Below, piece by piece: positions 17,641-26,417 of a stretch of 52,217 nt of DNA; the stretch's first letter is position 1; every line of letters begins with the position of its first letter. The translations under genes and the position numbers were made by a program. The DNA is from Thermithiobacillus tepidarius DSM 3134 (GTDB lineage: Bacteria > Pseudomonadota > Gammaproteobacteria > Acidithiobacillales > Thermithiobacillaceae), in assembly GCF_000423825.1 (NCBI RefSeq), contig NZ_AUIS01000017.1, positions 1 through 52,217 of the forward strand, written 5' to 3'. The notes under the pieces are model-generated. The model had not been told where the DNA came from and searched no databases. It saw only the letters and a program-made list of their open reading frames with translations.

Positions 17641-17687
17641 GCGCGGCGGCACGGCGCATCGGGAATCACAAGCAAGCGGGAAACGGC

Positions 17688-18686
17688 ATGTATATCGTAA
17701 CGGGTGGTGCAGGCTTCATCGGAGCCAATATCGTCAAGGGGCTGAACGCGCGCGGCGAGCGCGACATCCTGGTGGTGGACAATCTGAGCAGCGGAGACAA
17801 GTTCCGCAACCTGGTAGACTGCGAGATCGCCGACTACCTGGACAAGGAGCTCTTCCTGCAGACGCTGCAGCAGGGCAAGCTGCCCAAGGCCGCGGCCGTG
17901 TTCCACGAGGGCGCCTGCTCCGACACCATGGAGCCGGACGGCCGCTACATGATGCAGAACAATTACGAATACTCGAAGGCTTTGCTGGCCTGGTGCCAGG
18001 ACCAGCGCGTGCCGCTGCTCTACGCCTCCAGCGCCTCCGTCTACGGCGCCGGCCGGGTCTTCGAGGAAAGGCGCGAGTTCGAAGCCCCCCTCAACGTCTA
18101 CGGCTACAGCAAATTCCAGTTCGACCAGTTCGTGCGCCGCGTCCTGCCCGCGGCCAGCGCGCCCATCGTCGGCTTCCGCTACTTCAACGTCTATGGGCCG
18201 CGCGAGCAGCACAAGGGCCGCATGGCCTCGGTGGCCTTCCACTTCTTCAACCAGTACCGCGAGCACGGCTACGTGCGGCTGTTCGAGGGCAGCGACGGCT
18301 ATGCCCACGGCGAGCAGCGCCGCGACTTCGTTTTCGTGGACGACGTGGTCGAGATCAACTTCCACTTCCTGGATCATCCCGGGCAGGGCATCTTCAATCT
18401 GGGCACCGGCCAGGCGCAGAGCTTCAACGAGGTGGCGGTGGCGGTCGTCAACGCCGTCGACGCCCTCCGGGATCCGCAGCACCGACCCCGCGACCTGCAG
18501 ACCCTGCAGCGGGAGAACGTCATCCAGTACATCCCCATGCCCGCCGCCCTGCACGGCAAGTATCAGAGCTACACCGAGGCCAACATCGCCGCCCTGCGCC
18601 GGGCCGGCTATGGGGCCCCCCTGCAGCGGGTGGAGGAAGGCGTGGGCAACTACGTCCGCTGGCTGGCCGCGCGGCAGGAGGGCTGA
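17688..18686 (+). CDS. hldD: ADP-L-glycero-D-manno-heptose 6-epimerase
   Basis: 332 residues from the ATG at 17688. An extended short-chain dehydrogenase fold with [10 protein letters not shown] at the N terminus, [22 protein letters not shown], the catalytic Y-x3-K as YGYSK, and [11 protein letters not shown]. It converts ADP-D,D-heptose to ADP-L,D-heptose for the inner core of lipopolysaccharide. It lies between the heptose kinase gene and a second sugar-nucleotide epimerase gene. Confidence 0.95.
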   Translation: MYIVTGGAGFIGANIVKGLNARGERDILVVDNLSSGDKFRNLVDCEIADYLDKELFLQTLQQGKLPKAAAVFHEGACSDTMEPDGRYMMQNNYEYSKALLAWCQDQRVPLLYASSASVYGAGRVFEERREFEAPLNVYGYSKFQFDQFVRRVLPAASAPIVGFRYFNVYGPREQHKGRMASVAFHFFNQYREHGYVRLFEGSDGYAHGEQRRDFVFVDDVVEINFHFLDHPGQGIFNLGTGQAQSFNEVAVAVVNAVDALRDPQHRPRDLQTLQRENVIQYIPMPAALHGKYQSYTEANIAALRRAGYGAPLQRVEEGVGNYVRWLAARQEG

Positions 18687-18688
18687 GC

Positions 18689-19699
18689 ATGCCGCGCAAG
18701 GTGCTGGTAACGGGCGCGGCCGGCTTCATCGGCTATCATTTGAGCCAGCGCCTGCTGGCCCGCGGCGACGCGGTGGTCGGCATCGACAACCTGAATGATT
18801 ATTACGAGGTGGGCCTGAAGCAGGCGCGCCTGGCGCGGCTGGAGGGGCAGGCGGGCTTCCGTTTCCGGCGCCTGGATCTGGCCGACCGGGCCGCCGTGGC
18901 CGAACTCTTCGCCGAGGGCGGCTTCGACGTGGTGGTGAATCTGGCCGCGCAGGCCGGCGTGCGTTATTCCCTGGAGAACCCCGCCGCCTACATCGACAGC
19001 AACCTGGTGGGCTTCGGCAACGTGCTGGAGGGGTGCCGCCAGGGCGGCGTCAAGCACCTGGTTTATGCCTCCAGCAGCTCCGTCTATGGCGCCAACACCC
19101 GCATGCCCTTCAGCACCCATGACAACGTGGATCATCCCGTGTCCCTCTATGCCGCCAGCAAGAAGGCCAACGAGCTGATGGCGCACAGCTACAGCCACCT
19201 CTTCGGCCTGCCCTGCACCGGCCTGCGCTTCTTCACCGTCTACGGGCCCTGGGGCCGGCCGGACATGGCCTACTTCAGCTTCACCCGCAAGATCCTGGCC
19301 GGCGAGCCCATCCCGGTCTTCAACCACGGGCAGATGCAGCGGGACTTCACCTACATCGACGACATCGTCGAGGGGATCGTGCGGGTGATGGAGCACATCC
19401 CGTCGCCCGATCCGGTGTGGTCGGGCGACGCCCCCGACCCGGCGAGCAGCTACGCGCCCTACCGGGTGTACAACATCGGCAACAACCAGCCGGTGGCACT
19501 GCTGCATTTCATCGAGACCCTGGAGCAGGCTCTGGGCCGCAAGGCGCAGCTGGAGCTCCTGCCGTTCCAGCCCGGCGACGTGCAGGCGACCTACGCCGAC
19601 ATCAATGATCTGGAGCAGGCCGTCGGCTTCCGGCCGGCCACCCCCCTGGCCGACGGCCTGGCCCGCTTCGTCGCCTGGTACCGCGACTACTACCGCTGA
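18689..19699 (+). CDS. NAD-dependent epimerase, likely UDP-glucuronate 4-epimerase
   Basis: 336 residues from the ATG at 18689, two bases after the hldD stop codon. TGAAGFIGYHL binds the nucleotide; GIDNLNDYYEVGLKQARL and YSLENPAAYIDSNL are characteristic of the UDP-glucuronate 4-epimerase (CapI/LpsL) group; catalytic YAASK and RFFTVYGPWGRPDMA follow. The product UDP-galacturonate would feed lipopolysaccharide or capsule. Substrate is inferred from subfamily motifs. Confidence 0.88.
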   Translation: MPRKVLVTGAAGFIGYHLSQRLLARGDAVVGIDNLNDYYEVGLKQARLARLEGQAGFRFRRLDLADRAAVAELFAEGGFDVVVNLAAQAGVRYSLENPAAYIDSNLVGFGNVLEGCRQGGVKHLVYASSSSVYGANTRMPFSTHDNVDHPVSLYAASKKANELMAHSYSHLFGLPCTGLRFFTVYGPWGRPDMAYFSFTRKILAGEPIPVFNHGQMQRDFTYIDDIVEGIVRVMEHIPSPDPVWSGDAPDPASSYAPYRVYNIGNNQPVALLHFIETLEQALGRKAQLELLPFQPGDVQATYADINDLEQAVGFRPATPLADGLARFVAWYRDYYR

Positions 19700-19730
19700 C
19701 AGCACGGCGGGAATTCGCCCAGGACCGACC

Positions 19731-21569
19731 ATGCCCGCCAGCTCCCGCTCTCCCGCAGAACTCGCCCGTCAGACCCTCACGCGGCTGGCGGCGCTGCGCC
19801 TGCCCCCGACCCCGGCGCACTATGCGCGCATTTACGCCGAGGTGGCCGGCGAGCCGGCGCCGCCGGCCGGGCCGGAGCCGGCCGCCCTGCTCGGTGAGAT
19901 GCTGCGCGACGCCGCCGCCCGCCATCCGGAGCTGGCGGGCGTGCTCCAGGAACTGGAGCAGTGGCGCAGCACGGCCAATTGGCAGCCGCTGCTGGAGCGG
20001 CTCCTGCAGGGGCTGGCCTTCAGCGCCGGACCGGCCGGCGTCTGGGGCGATCTGTGCAAGCGCCTGGTCCGGGAGTGGGAGCGGCGCCAGGCTGGGCTGA
20101 CCTATCTGCAAAAGCAGGAGGCCTTGGATCGGCTGGTGAGCAGCCGGGGGGCAGATCCCCAGGGCTTTGCCCTGGCGCTCGCCACCCTGCTGCAGCAGTG
20201 GGCCGCCCTGCCGGAGCGCTCGCCGGCCGTGTTCCCGCCGACGCCGTCCGAGGTGTCCGAAGCGGCGGCTGGGCCGGGGGGGCGTTTGCGCCGCCTGCTG
20301 CCGTATGGACCGCAAGCGTCGCCCGCAGCGCAGGTGGAAGCTTTCCAGCAGTGGCGGGAAGTGCTGGTGCAGGCGCTGCGCTTCGGCGTCGTCCCGCGTC
20401 TGGGGTGCTGGCCGCACCTGCAGAGCGAGGCCGAACGCCTGCTCCGCGCCGCCGAGCGGGTGGATGACGGCGCCGCGCTGGCGGCCTTCGCCCGCGAACT
20501 CAAGCAATTCTGGATCCGGATCGAGCTGCAGGGCAACGTCGATGCCCAGCTGCAGGAGGGCCTCATCGCGCTCTTGCGCCTCTTCACCGAAAACATCACC
20601 GAGCTGCTCATCGAGGACCAGTGGCTGGCCGGGCAGATGGCCAGCATCCAGGGCCTGATCCAGCCCCCGCTGGATCTGTCGGCGCTCAAGCGGGTGGAGG
20701 AGCAGTTCAAGGAAGTCATCTACAAGCAGGGCTTCCTGAAGCAGTCCATCCTGGAGGCCCGCGAGGCCCTGAAGTCCATGGCCGGGCTGGTGATCGGCAG
20801 CATCGAGCAGGTGTCCCTGGCCACGGGCGAATACTATCAGCTGGTCCAGGCATGGGCGGCCGAGCTGGAGCGCACCGAGGACCTGAACGAGATCAACCGC
20901 ATCCTGCGCGACATCCTTCAGCAAAGCAAGGGCATCGAGGAGCAGACCCGGCGCCTGCACACGGAGCTCCTGGCCGCGCGTCAGCAGGTGGAAAGCGCCG
21001 AGGGCCGTATCCGCAGCCTGGAGCAGGAGCTGGAGGAGGTCAGCCAGCTCATCCAGGAAGATCCCCTGACTGGCGTGCTCAACCGTCGCGGCATGGCATC
21101 GGCCTTCGCCCGCGAGTTCAGCCGGGCCCAGCGACTGCGCACGCCGCTGAGCGTGGCCCTGCTGGACATCGACCACTTCAAGAGCCTGAACGACAGTTAC
21201 GGCCACGACTTGGGCGATCAGGTGCTCAAGCACTTGGTCAAGGTCTTCGGTGGCGCGCTGCGGCCTACCGACATCCTGGCGCGCTCGGGAGGCGAGGAGT
21301 TCGTGATCCTGCTGCCCGACACGGATCTGGATCGGGCTGAGCAGGTGCTGACCCGCCTGCAGCAGGTCCTGGCGCGTGCGCCGTTTCCGCACAACGGCAG
21401 CCCGTTGCCCATCACCTTCAGCGCCGGCATCGCCCGCTGGCACGCGCCGGAAAGTATGGAAAGCCTGCTGGAGCGGGCTGACCAGGCCATGTACCAAGCC
21501 AAGAAGGCCGGGCGCAATCGGGTAATGGCGGCCAACCAGGCCGGGCCCTTATCCGCTGGCAGCTCTTGA
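19731..21569 (+). CDS. Diguanylate cyclase with long N-terminal helical region
   Basis: 612 residues from the ATG at 19731. The first 430 residues lack membrane helices and look helical, with a probable coiled coil just before the catalytic domain (about residues 400-440). The GGDEF domain has DPLTGVLNRRG, DIDHFKSLNDSYGHDLGD and the active motif GGEEF near residue 520. The inhibitory site RPTD lies at the canonical distance upstream, so product inhibition is expected. It would make cyclic di-GMP in the cytoplasm. It ends a run of envelope-sugar genes, which hints at control of polysaccharide output. Its stop codon lies inside the sigma-32 promoter of the next gene. Confidence 0.93.
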   Translation: MPASSRSPAELARQTLTRLAALRLPPTPAHYARIYAEVAGEPAPPAGPEPAALLGEMLRDAAARHPELAGVLQELEQWRSTANWQPLLERLLQGLAFSAGPAGVWGDLCKRLVREWERRQAGLTYLQKQEALDRLVSSRGADPQGFALALATLLQQWAALPERSPAVFPPTPSEVSEAAAGPGGRLRRLLPYGPQASPAAQVEAFQQWREVLVQALRFGVVPRLGCWPHLQSEAERLLRAAERVDDGAALAAFARELKQFWIRIELQGNVDAQLQEGLIALLRLFTENITELLIEDQWLAGQMASIQGLIQPPLDLSALKRVEEQFKEVIYKQGFLKQSILEAREALKSMAGLVIGSIEQVSLATGEYYQLVQAWAAELERTEDLNEINRILRDILQQSKGIEEQTRRLHTELLAARQQVESAEGRIRSLEQELEEVSQLIQEDPLTGVLNRRGMASAFAREFSRAQRLRTPLSVALLDIDHFKSLNDSYGHDLGDQVLKHLVKVFGGALRPTDILARSGGEEFVILLPDTDLDRAEQVLTRLQQVLARAPFPHNGSPLPITFSAGIARWHAPESMESLLERADQAMYQAKKAGRNRVMAANQAGPLSAGSS

Positions 21570-21593
21570 AATGGCCGTGCCCTGACCCCAACT
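21565..21593 (+). promoter_or_regulatory. Sigma-32 (heat-shock) promoter of the Hsp20 gene
   Basis: CTTGAAA (21565-21571), a 14-base spacer and CCCCAACT (21586-21593) match the sigma-32 consensus CTTGAAA-N13/15-CCCCATNT in all but one defined position. The -35 element contains the stop codon of the diguanylate cyclase gene. Transcription would begin near 21600. Confidence 0.75.
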
Positions 21594-21648
21594 AAGCAAG
21601 TGGAAAAGCAACATGATCCGTCAACCACTTGATGAACAGGAGGTTATC

Positions 21649-22110
21649 ATGGCTAACATCACCCAGAGACCCGCAGGCCGGCAGGTGGCGCGTGGCATGG
21701 CCGATCCCTTCGATCAGATTTTCGAGAGCATGATGCCGGCCTTCTTCCGTCCGGTGCGCATGACCGAGCTCATGGGCGAAGGCGTGGGACGCGCGCCCAG
21801 CATCGACATCGTCGACCGCGACAACGAAATCGTGGTCAAGGCCGACATTCCCGGCATCAAGAAGGAGGATCTGGACATCCAGGTGCAGGGCAATCAGGTC
21901 TTCATCAGCGGTCAGGTGCAGGACGAAAGCGAGCAGGAGCAGGGCAATTACCTTTATCGCGAGCGCCGCTTCGGCAGCTTCTCCCGCAGCATCCAACTGC
22001 CCGAGGAAGTGGACAGCAACCAGGCCAAGGCCACCTGCCACGACGGCATCCTGGAGCTGGTGCTGCCCAAGGCGGAGTCGGCCAAGCGCAAGAAGATCGA
22101 GATCCAGTAA
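21649..22110 (+). CDS. Hsp20/alpha-crystallin small heat-shock protein
   Basis: 153 residues from the ATG at 21649, with AACAGGAGG upstream. The alpha-crystallin domain (about residues 48-145) contains IDIVDRDNEIVVKADIPG and the C-terminal strand GILELVLPK. The N-terminal arm FDQIFESMMPAFF is a short hydrophobic segment used in oligomer assembly. It holds unfolding proteins soluble during heat or other stress. A heat-shock promoter lies upstream and a terminator just downstream, so the gene is a single transcription unit. Confidence 0.95.
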   Translation: MANITQRPAGRQVARGMADPFDQIFESMMPAFFRPVRMTELMGEGVGRAPSIDIVDRDNEIVVKADIPGIKKEDLDIQVQGNQVFISGQVQDESEQEQGNYLYRERRFGSFSRSIQLPEEVDSNQAKATCHDGILELVLPKAESAKRKKIEIQ

Positions 22111-22129
22111 GCGCGCGCCCTCCCGCGGC

Positions 22130-22153
22130 AAAACCCGGCTTCGGCCGGGTTTT
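22130..22153 (+). terminator. Rho-independent terminator after the Hsp20 gene
   Basis: AAAACCCGGC and GCCGGGTTTT enclose a TTCG tetraloop, followed by CTTTT. The symmetrical arms may also serve the convergent SLC13 gene, whose stop codon is at 22157-22159. Confidence 0.92.
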
Positions 22154-22156
22154 CTT

Positions 22157-23947
22157 TTATAGATAAAGGAGATAGCTCATGCCGACGGCGATGACGATGA
22201 ACAGCACGGACATGATGCCGCCCGCGCGCATGAAGTCGGCGTTGCGATAGCCGCCCGGCCCCATGAGCAGGGCATTGACTTGGTGAGTGGGCAGGAAGAA
22301 GGAGTTGGAAGCGCAGATGCCCACCAGCAGCGCCAGCGCGCGCGGGTCGATGCCGGCCATCTGGCCCATGCTGATGACCAGCGGCACCAGCAGCACCGTC
22401 GCCGCCACGTTGGACATGAACAAGGAGAAGAGGGTGGCCAGCACGGCTACCGCCAGAAGGAGCAGCAGCACGTGGGCGCCGTGCAGCCAGCTCATCAGCT
22501 GGGTGGCCACATAGACGGCGGCCCCGGATTTTTCCATGGCCAGCCCGAGCGGAATCAGCCCGGCCAGCAGGAAGACCGTGCGCCAGTCCACCGCCTTGTA
22601 GGCCTCATCCATGGGCAGGACCCGCAACAGCACCATCGCCAGGGCGCCGCTCATGAGCGCCAGGGACAGCTGTACGCCCGCCAGCGCCAAGCCGATGGCG
22701 CCGGCGAAGCAGAGCAGGGCCAGGTTGGCCTTGGACTCGTCCATCAGCTCCGCCTGCACCGGGGTCACCGGCACGAAATTCTGCTCGTCAGCCAGGCCCT
22801 TGATCCGCTCCCAGCGCCCATAGACGATGAGCGCATCGCCCGCTTGCAGGGGCTCGTCGGAGAAATCACCACGCACCTGCTCGCCGCGGCGGACCAGCAC
22901 CAGCGGTTCCACACCGTAGTGGCGGCGCAGGGCGATCTCCTCCAGGGTCTGGCCGATGAGCGGCGCCCGCGGCGCGACCACCACCTCGGCGAAGCCGGCG
23001 GCATGGGCGCCGAGGCGCTCTTCGAAGGTTTCCGGGGCGGCGCGCAGCTCCAGGCCGAAGTCGCTGGCAAAGCGCCGCGCATCCGCCTCGTCGCCGATCA
23101 CCGCCAGCACCTGCCCGCGCGCGAAATGGGCGTGCCGCCAGGGAGCGTAGAGCACTTCGCCGCCATCCTCCAAGGCTACCAGTGACAAATGGTAGCGCCC
23201 ATGCATGCCGACCTCCTCGCGGGTCTTGCCGATCAGCGGGCTGCCGGCGGCCACGCGCAGCTCGAAGAGGGTGCCCGGCAGCTGATAGCTCTGCATGAGG
23301 GCCTGCTGCAGCTGGGTGCTGCTGCTGGTGCCGCCGGCGGCCGGCAGCACCAGCTTGCCGAAGAGCACGAAGTACAGGATGCCGGCGGCCAGCAGCGCCA
23401 GCCCGATGGGCGTGACGGCGAAGAGCCCGAAGGTTTCCTGGCCCCCGCTGCGCATGAGATCGTTGAGGATGATGAGCGGGCTCGAGCCCACCATGCTCAA
23501 GGTGCCGCCCAGGATGGCGGCGAAGCCCATGGGCATGAGCAGGCGCGAGGCGGGAATGCCGCTTTGCCGGGAGATGCGCATGAGCGCCGGCAGGAAGAGG
23601 GCGGCGGCGCCCACGTTCTGCATGAAGGCGGAGATGCCGCCCACGGTGGCGGAGACCAGCGCCGTCAGGCGCGACTCCCGCCCGCCGGCCAGCCGCAGGA
23701 TGGGTCGGGTCACCCGCTGCATGACGCCGGTGCGGTCCACGCCGTAGCCGAGGATCATCACGGCGACGATGGAGATCACGGCGTTGCTCGCGAAGCCGGA
23801 AAACACTTCCTGCGGGCTGACCAGGCCCAGCCAGCCCAAGGCCAGCATCACCAGCACCGCCACCACGTCGACGCGCAGCAACTCAGTCACGAAGAGCAGG
23901 ATGGTCACGGCGAGCACGCCGAGAACGAGCATGATTTCAGGCGTCAT
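22157..23947 (-). CDS. SLC13/DASS-type transporter with two TrkA-C (RCK_C) domains
   Basis: 596 residues from the ATG at 23947. Several membrane helices come first, then two soluble TrkA-C domains (about residues 205-290 and 295-375), then further helices. Conserved segments include AFMQNVGAAALFLPALM, SMVGSSPLIILN and, near the end, SNVAATVLLVPL and SNSFFLPTHQVNALLMGPG. This architecture is found in sodium/sulfate or dicarboxylate symporter relatives such as SAC1-like proteins. The likely substrate is an inorganic anion such as sulfate, but it cannot be assigned. It is divergent from a DsrE-like gene. Confidence 0.85.
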   Translation of the reverse strand: MTPEIMLVLGVLAVTILLFVTELLRVDVVAVLVMLALGWLGLVSPQEVFSGFASNAVISIVAVMILGYGVDRTGVMQRVTRPILRLAGGRESRLTALVSATVGGISAFMQNVGAAALFLPALMRISRQSGIPASRLLMPMGFAAILGGTLSMVGSSPLIILNDLMRSGGQETFGLFAVTPIGLALLAAGILYFVLFGKLVLPAAGGTSSSTQLQQALMQSYQLPGTLFELRVAAGSPLIGKTREEVGMHGRYHLSLVALEDGGEVLYAPWRHAHFARGQVLAVIGDEADARRFASDFGLELRAAPETFEERLGAHAAGFAEVVVAPRAPLIGQTLEEIALRRHYGVEPLVLVRRGEQVRGDFSDEPLQAGDALIVYGRWERIKGLADEQNFVPVTPVQAELMDESKANLALLCFAGAIGLALAGVQLSLALMSGALAMVLLRVLPMDEAYKAVDWRTVFLLAGLIPLGLAMEKSGAAVYVATQLMSWLHGAHVLLLLLAVAVLATLFSLFMSNVAATVLLVPLVISMGQMAGIDPRALALLVGICASNSFFLPTHQVNALLMGPGGYRNADFMRAGGIMSVLFIVIAVGMSYLLYL

Positions 23948-24077
23948 GGAAAGGGTGGCTCCGGATCGTGAAGCGGCTGCGGATGCCGCGTTACGCAACG
24001 GCGCATCGCTTGCAAAGAAACAAGCTTGCTTATATTGTTATTAGATAATTCAGGTGTGCCCATCCGCTAGCCGTGAG

Positions 24078-24083
24078 TATAAT
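24078..24083 (+). promoter_or_regulatory. Consensus -10 box before the DsrE-like gene
   Basis: TATAAT is perfect and lies 42 bases before the start codon in an AT-rich stretch (24030-24100). The hexamer 17 bases upstream, TGTGCC, is a poor -35 box, so the promoter may need an activator. Confidence 0.45.
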
Positions 24084-24125
24084 TATAAGGCATTTTCTCG
24101 AGCTTCATTTTTCAAGGAGACTTAG

Positions 24126-24503
24126 ATGGCTGACAAACTGTTGATGATGATGGTGAACACGGATCCCTCCAACCCCCAGGAGCTGGGCGCGCCTTTCTTC
24201 CAGGCGACCGTGGCCGCCGCGATGGACTACGAAGTCGAAGTCATTCTGACCGCCCGCGCCGGCGAGCTGGCCAAGAAGGGCGTCGCCGAGAAACTGTTTG
24301 TCATGCCGGGCAGCCCCAAGAGCGTGTACGATTTCATCAAGGACGCCCATGAGGCCGGCGTGAAGTTCTACGCCTGCACGCCCACCTTGGAGCTGTGGAG
24401 CGCCACCAAGGAAGACCTGATCCCCGAAATCGAGGACGTGGTCGGCGGCGCTTACGTCATCGAACAGGCCATGGACGACGACGTCGTTACCTTTACCTAT
24501 TAA
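24126..24503 (+). CDS. DsrE-family protein
   Basis: 125 residues from the ATG at 24126, with AAGGAG upstream. The start MADKLLMMMVNTDPSNPQE and the segment KFYACTPTLELW, holding the only cysteine (Cys84), identify the DsrE/DsrF-like fold. Some members carry sulfane sulfur on this cysteine in dissimilatory sulfur metabolism or tRNA thiolation, whereas others have no known role. The residues between 10 and 30 match the peroxiredoxin-like DsrE subgroup. The setting, opposite a possible sulfate transporter, fits a role in sulfur handling, but this is inference. Confidence 0.85.
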   Translation: MADKLLMMMVNTDPSNPQELGAPFFQATVAAAMDYEVEVILTARAGELAKKGVAEKLFVMPGSPKSVYDFIKDAHEAGVKFYACTPTLELWSATKEDLIPEIEDVVGGAYVIEQAMDDDVVTFTY

Positions 24504-24515
24504 GTAAAGGCCTGC

Positions 24516-25085
24516 ATGGACAAGTCAACCCTGCCGGGCCCGGTATCCATCATCCACAGCCCGGCAGCCGTTGACGCAGCGGTGCGCGACATTGCTGCAC
24601 GCATCAACGCCGACCTGGCGGCACTGGCGCCGGTCGAGCCTCCTCTGGTCATCTGTGTGCTTACGGGTGCCATCGTTTTCACGGGCATGCTGCTGCCCCA
24701 TCTCGCCTTTCCCCTGGAACTCGATTACCTCCACGCGACGCGCTACGGCAGCGCCACGGTGGGCGGCGAGCTGCGCTGGATCGCCCGTCCCCGCAACAGC
24801 CTGAAGGACCGGGTGGTGATCCTCGTCGACGACATCCTCGACGAAGGCGTGACCTTGCACCAGATCCAGGCCCACTGCCGGGCCGAGGGCGCCAGCCGGG
24901 TGCTGACGGCGGTGCTCATCAACAAGGTTCGCCCACGCAGCCTGACGGTGCCGGTCGACTACATGGGGCTGAACGTGCCCGACGTGTACGTGTTCGGCTA
25001 CGGGATGGACTGCAGCGGCCTATGGCGCAATGCCCCCGGGGTCTTTGCCCTGCACGAGGGCATCTCCGCCGAGGTAAATACATGA
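24516..25085 (+). CDS. hpt: Hypoxanthine-guanine phosphoribosyltransferase
   Basis: 189 residues. The PRPP-binding loop VVILVDDILDEGVTL lies near residues 107-121, and CVLTGAIVF near residue 47 forms the pyrophosphate loop. It converts hypoxanthine or guanine and PRPP to IMP or GMP. It overlaps the next gene by four bases, and that gene encodes an enzyme that can release hypoxanthine or adenine, so the two probably act in sequence. Confidence 0.93.
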   Translation: MDKSTLPGPVSIIHSPAAVDAAVRDIAARINADLAALAPVEPPLVICVLTGAIVFTGMLLPHLAFPLELDYLHATRYGSATVGGELRWIARPRNSLKDRVVILVDDILDEGVTLHQIQAHCRAEGASRVLTAVLINKVRPRSLTVPVDYMGLNVPDVYVFGYGMDCSGLWRNAPGVFALHEGISAEVNT

Positions 25086-25951
25086 GTTTAGTCGGCATCA
25101 TAGGCGGCAGCGGCCTGACCAAGCTGAAGAACCTGGAAATCGTTCACCGCCGCATCGTCCGCACACCCTACGGCGAGCCCTCCGGCCCGCTGACTTTCGG
25201 GCGTCTGGGCCACACGGAAGTGGTGTTTCTGGCGCGGCACGGCTACGGCCACACCATCCCGCCGCACCAGGTCAACTATCGGGCCAACATCTGGGCCCTG
25301 CACTACGTGGGCGTGCGCCAGATCATCGCCGTCGCCGCCGTGGGCGGCATCGCGGAGGCGATGCAGGCGGGCGTCATCGCCTGTCCGGACCAGTTGATCG
25401 ACTACACCCACGGCCGCCATCACACCTTCTTTGAAGGCGGCGACAAGCAGGTGGTCCACATCGATTTCAGCTTTCCCTACTGCGAGCGGCTGCGCCTCGA
25501 CTACCGGGCGGCGGCGGAGCAGCTCGGCAAGCCGCTGCTCATGGCCGGCGTCTACGCCGCCACCCAGGGCCCGCGCCTGGAGACGGCCGCAGAAATCCGC
25601 CGCATCGAGCGCGACGGCGGCGACATGGTCGGCATGACCGGTTCGCCCGAGGCGCAGCTGGCCCGCGAACTGGGCCTGTGCTACGCCCCCATTTGCCTGG
25701 TGGTCAACCCGGCGGCGGGCAAGACCGAGGGCGTGATCAGTCTGGAGAGCCTGCAGGAGGTCATGGTCGAGGGCATGGGGCGGGTGCGCCAATTGCTGGA
25801 AACCATCGTGCCCCTGACCAGCCACCACGAGGGTCCCTGCCAGTATTGCGCGCCCTCGGCCGCCCAGGCGATGAGCATGCAGACCCAGCAGACGGGCAGC
25901 GAAGAGGTGCTCGATTCCTACAGCAGCGGCAACAGCAGCATACCGAATTGA
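25082..25951 (+). CDS. S-methyl-5'-thioinosine / thioadenosine phosphorylase
   Basis: 289 residues from the ATG at 25082 (overlap ATGA with hpt). It belongs to the PNP/MTAP family 2: GIIGGSGLTKL at the N terminus, RHGYGHTIPPHQVNYRANI for phosphate and ribose, AATQGPRLETAAEIRR and MVGMTGSPEA. The same gene pair exists in Pseudomonas, where the enzyme prefers methylthioinosine and produces hypoxanthine. The C-terminal 45 residues extend beyond the usual length and carry CQYC and a Ser/Gln-rich tail. Distinguishing inosine from adenosine preference needs an alignment. Confidence 0.9.
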   Translation: MSLVGIIGGSGLTKLKNLEIVHRRIVRTPYGEPSGPLTFGRLGHTEVVFLARHGYGHTIPPHQVNYRANIWALHYVGVRQIIAVAAVGGIAEAMQAGVIACPDQLIDYTHGRHHTFFEGGDKQVVHIDFSFPYCERLRLDYRAAAEQLGKPLLMAGVYAATQGPRLETAAEIRRIERDGGDMVGMTGSPEAQLARELGLCYAPICLVVNPAAGKTEGVISLESLQEVMVEGMGRVRQLLETIVPLTSHHEGPCQYCAPSAAQAMSMQTQQTGSEEVLDSYSSGNSSIPN

Positions 25952-26069
25952 CGGGGCGCGGTTGCGCTGGATTGAGCCGGGGCGGTGGGCGTGCAGTCGT
26001 GGCTTGGGCTGAGCGGCGCGAAGCCCAACGGGGTTAGGAGCGGGTTGTGCCCGCGGGTTGGGTGTCGGG

Positions 26070-26167
26070 GGTTGCCCGACGGCAACCTGCTTTGCCACTC
26101 CCGCTGGTCGCTCTCGCTGCGCTCGCGAAAACGGGCAGGGCCCGTTTCCTGAGGCGCCATAGGCGCC
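26070..26167. repeat. Cluster of three short perfect hairpins
   Basis: GGTTGCC-CGAC-GGCAACC (26070-26087), AAACGGGC-AGG-GCCCGTTT (26129-26147) and GGCGCC-ATA-GGCGCC (26153-26167). None has a proper T run. One may serve as a transcript end for the upstream phosphorylase gene. Confidence 0.55.
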
Positions 26168-26385
26168 GACAGCGCTGCGGTAAACTCCCTTGGTCGTTTT
26201 GCCGATCACTGCGTTCGCTTTCGCTACGCTCACGAAACTTCGCTGCGCTCGTTTTGCCGCTCCCGTTTTCCCGCCCCGCGCAGGCGCGGGGTGCCCGGCG
26301 CGACTTGCGGGACAACGGGGTGGAAAACCCAGAACCTCGGAACCCACTGCACGGTGCAGCAGCATCGCGTGGGCCTGCCCCAATA

Positions 26386-26417
26386 CCCTCTCCATTTGAG
26401 AGCGGGCAGGATGAGGG
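26386..26417 (+). repeat. 32-base repeat, copy 1
   Basis: Begins CCCTCTCC and ends GATGAGGG with a partly self-complementary centre. Copy 2 is at 26556-26587 with the same length and ends. Similar CCCTCTCC...GAGGG elements are scattered in many proteobacterial genomes. The last two bases overlap the REP doublet. Confidence 0.7.
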
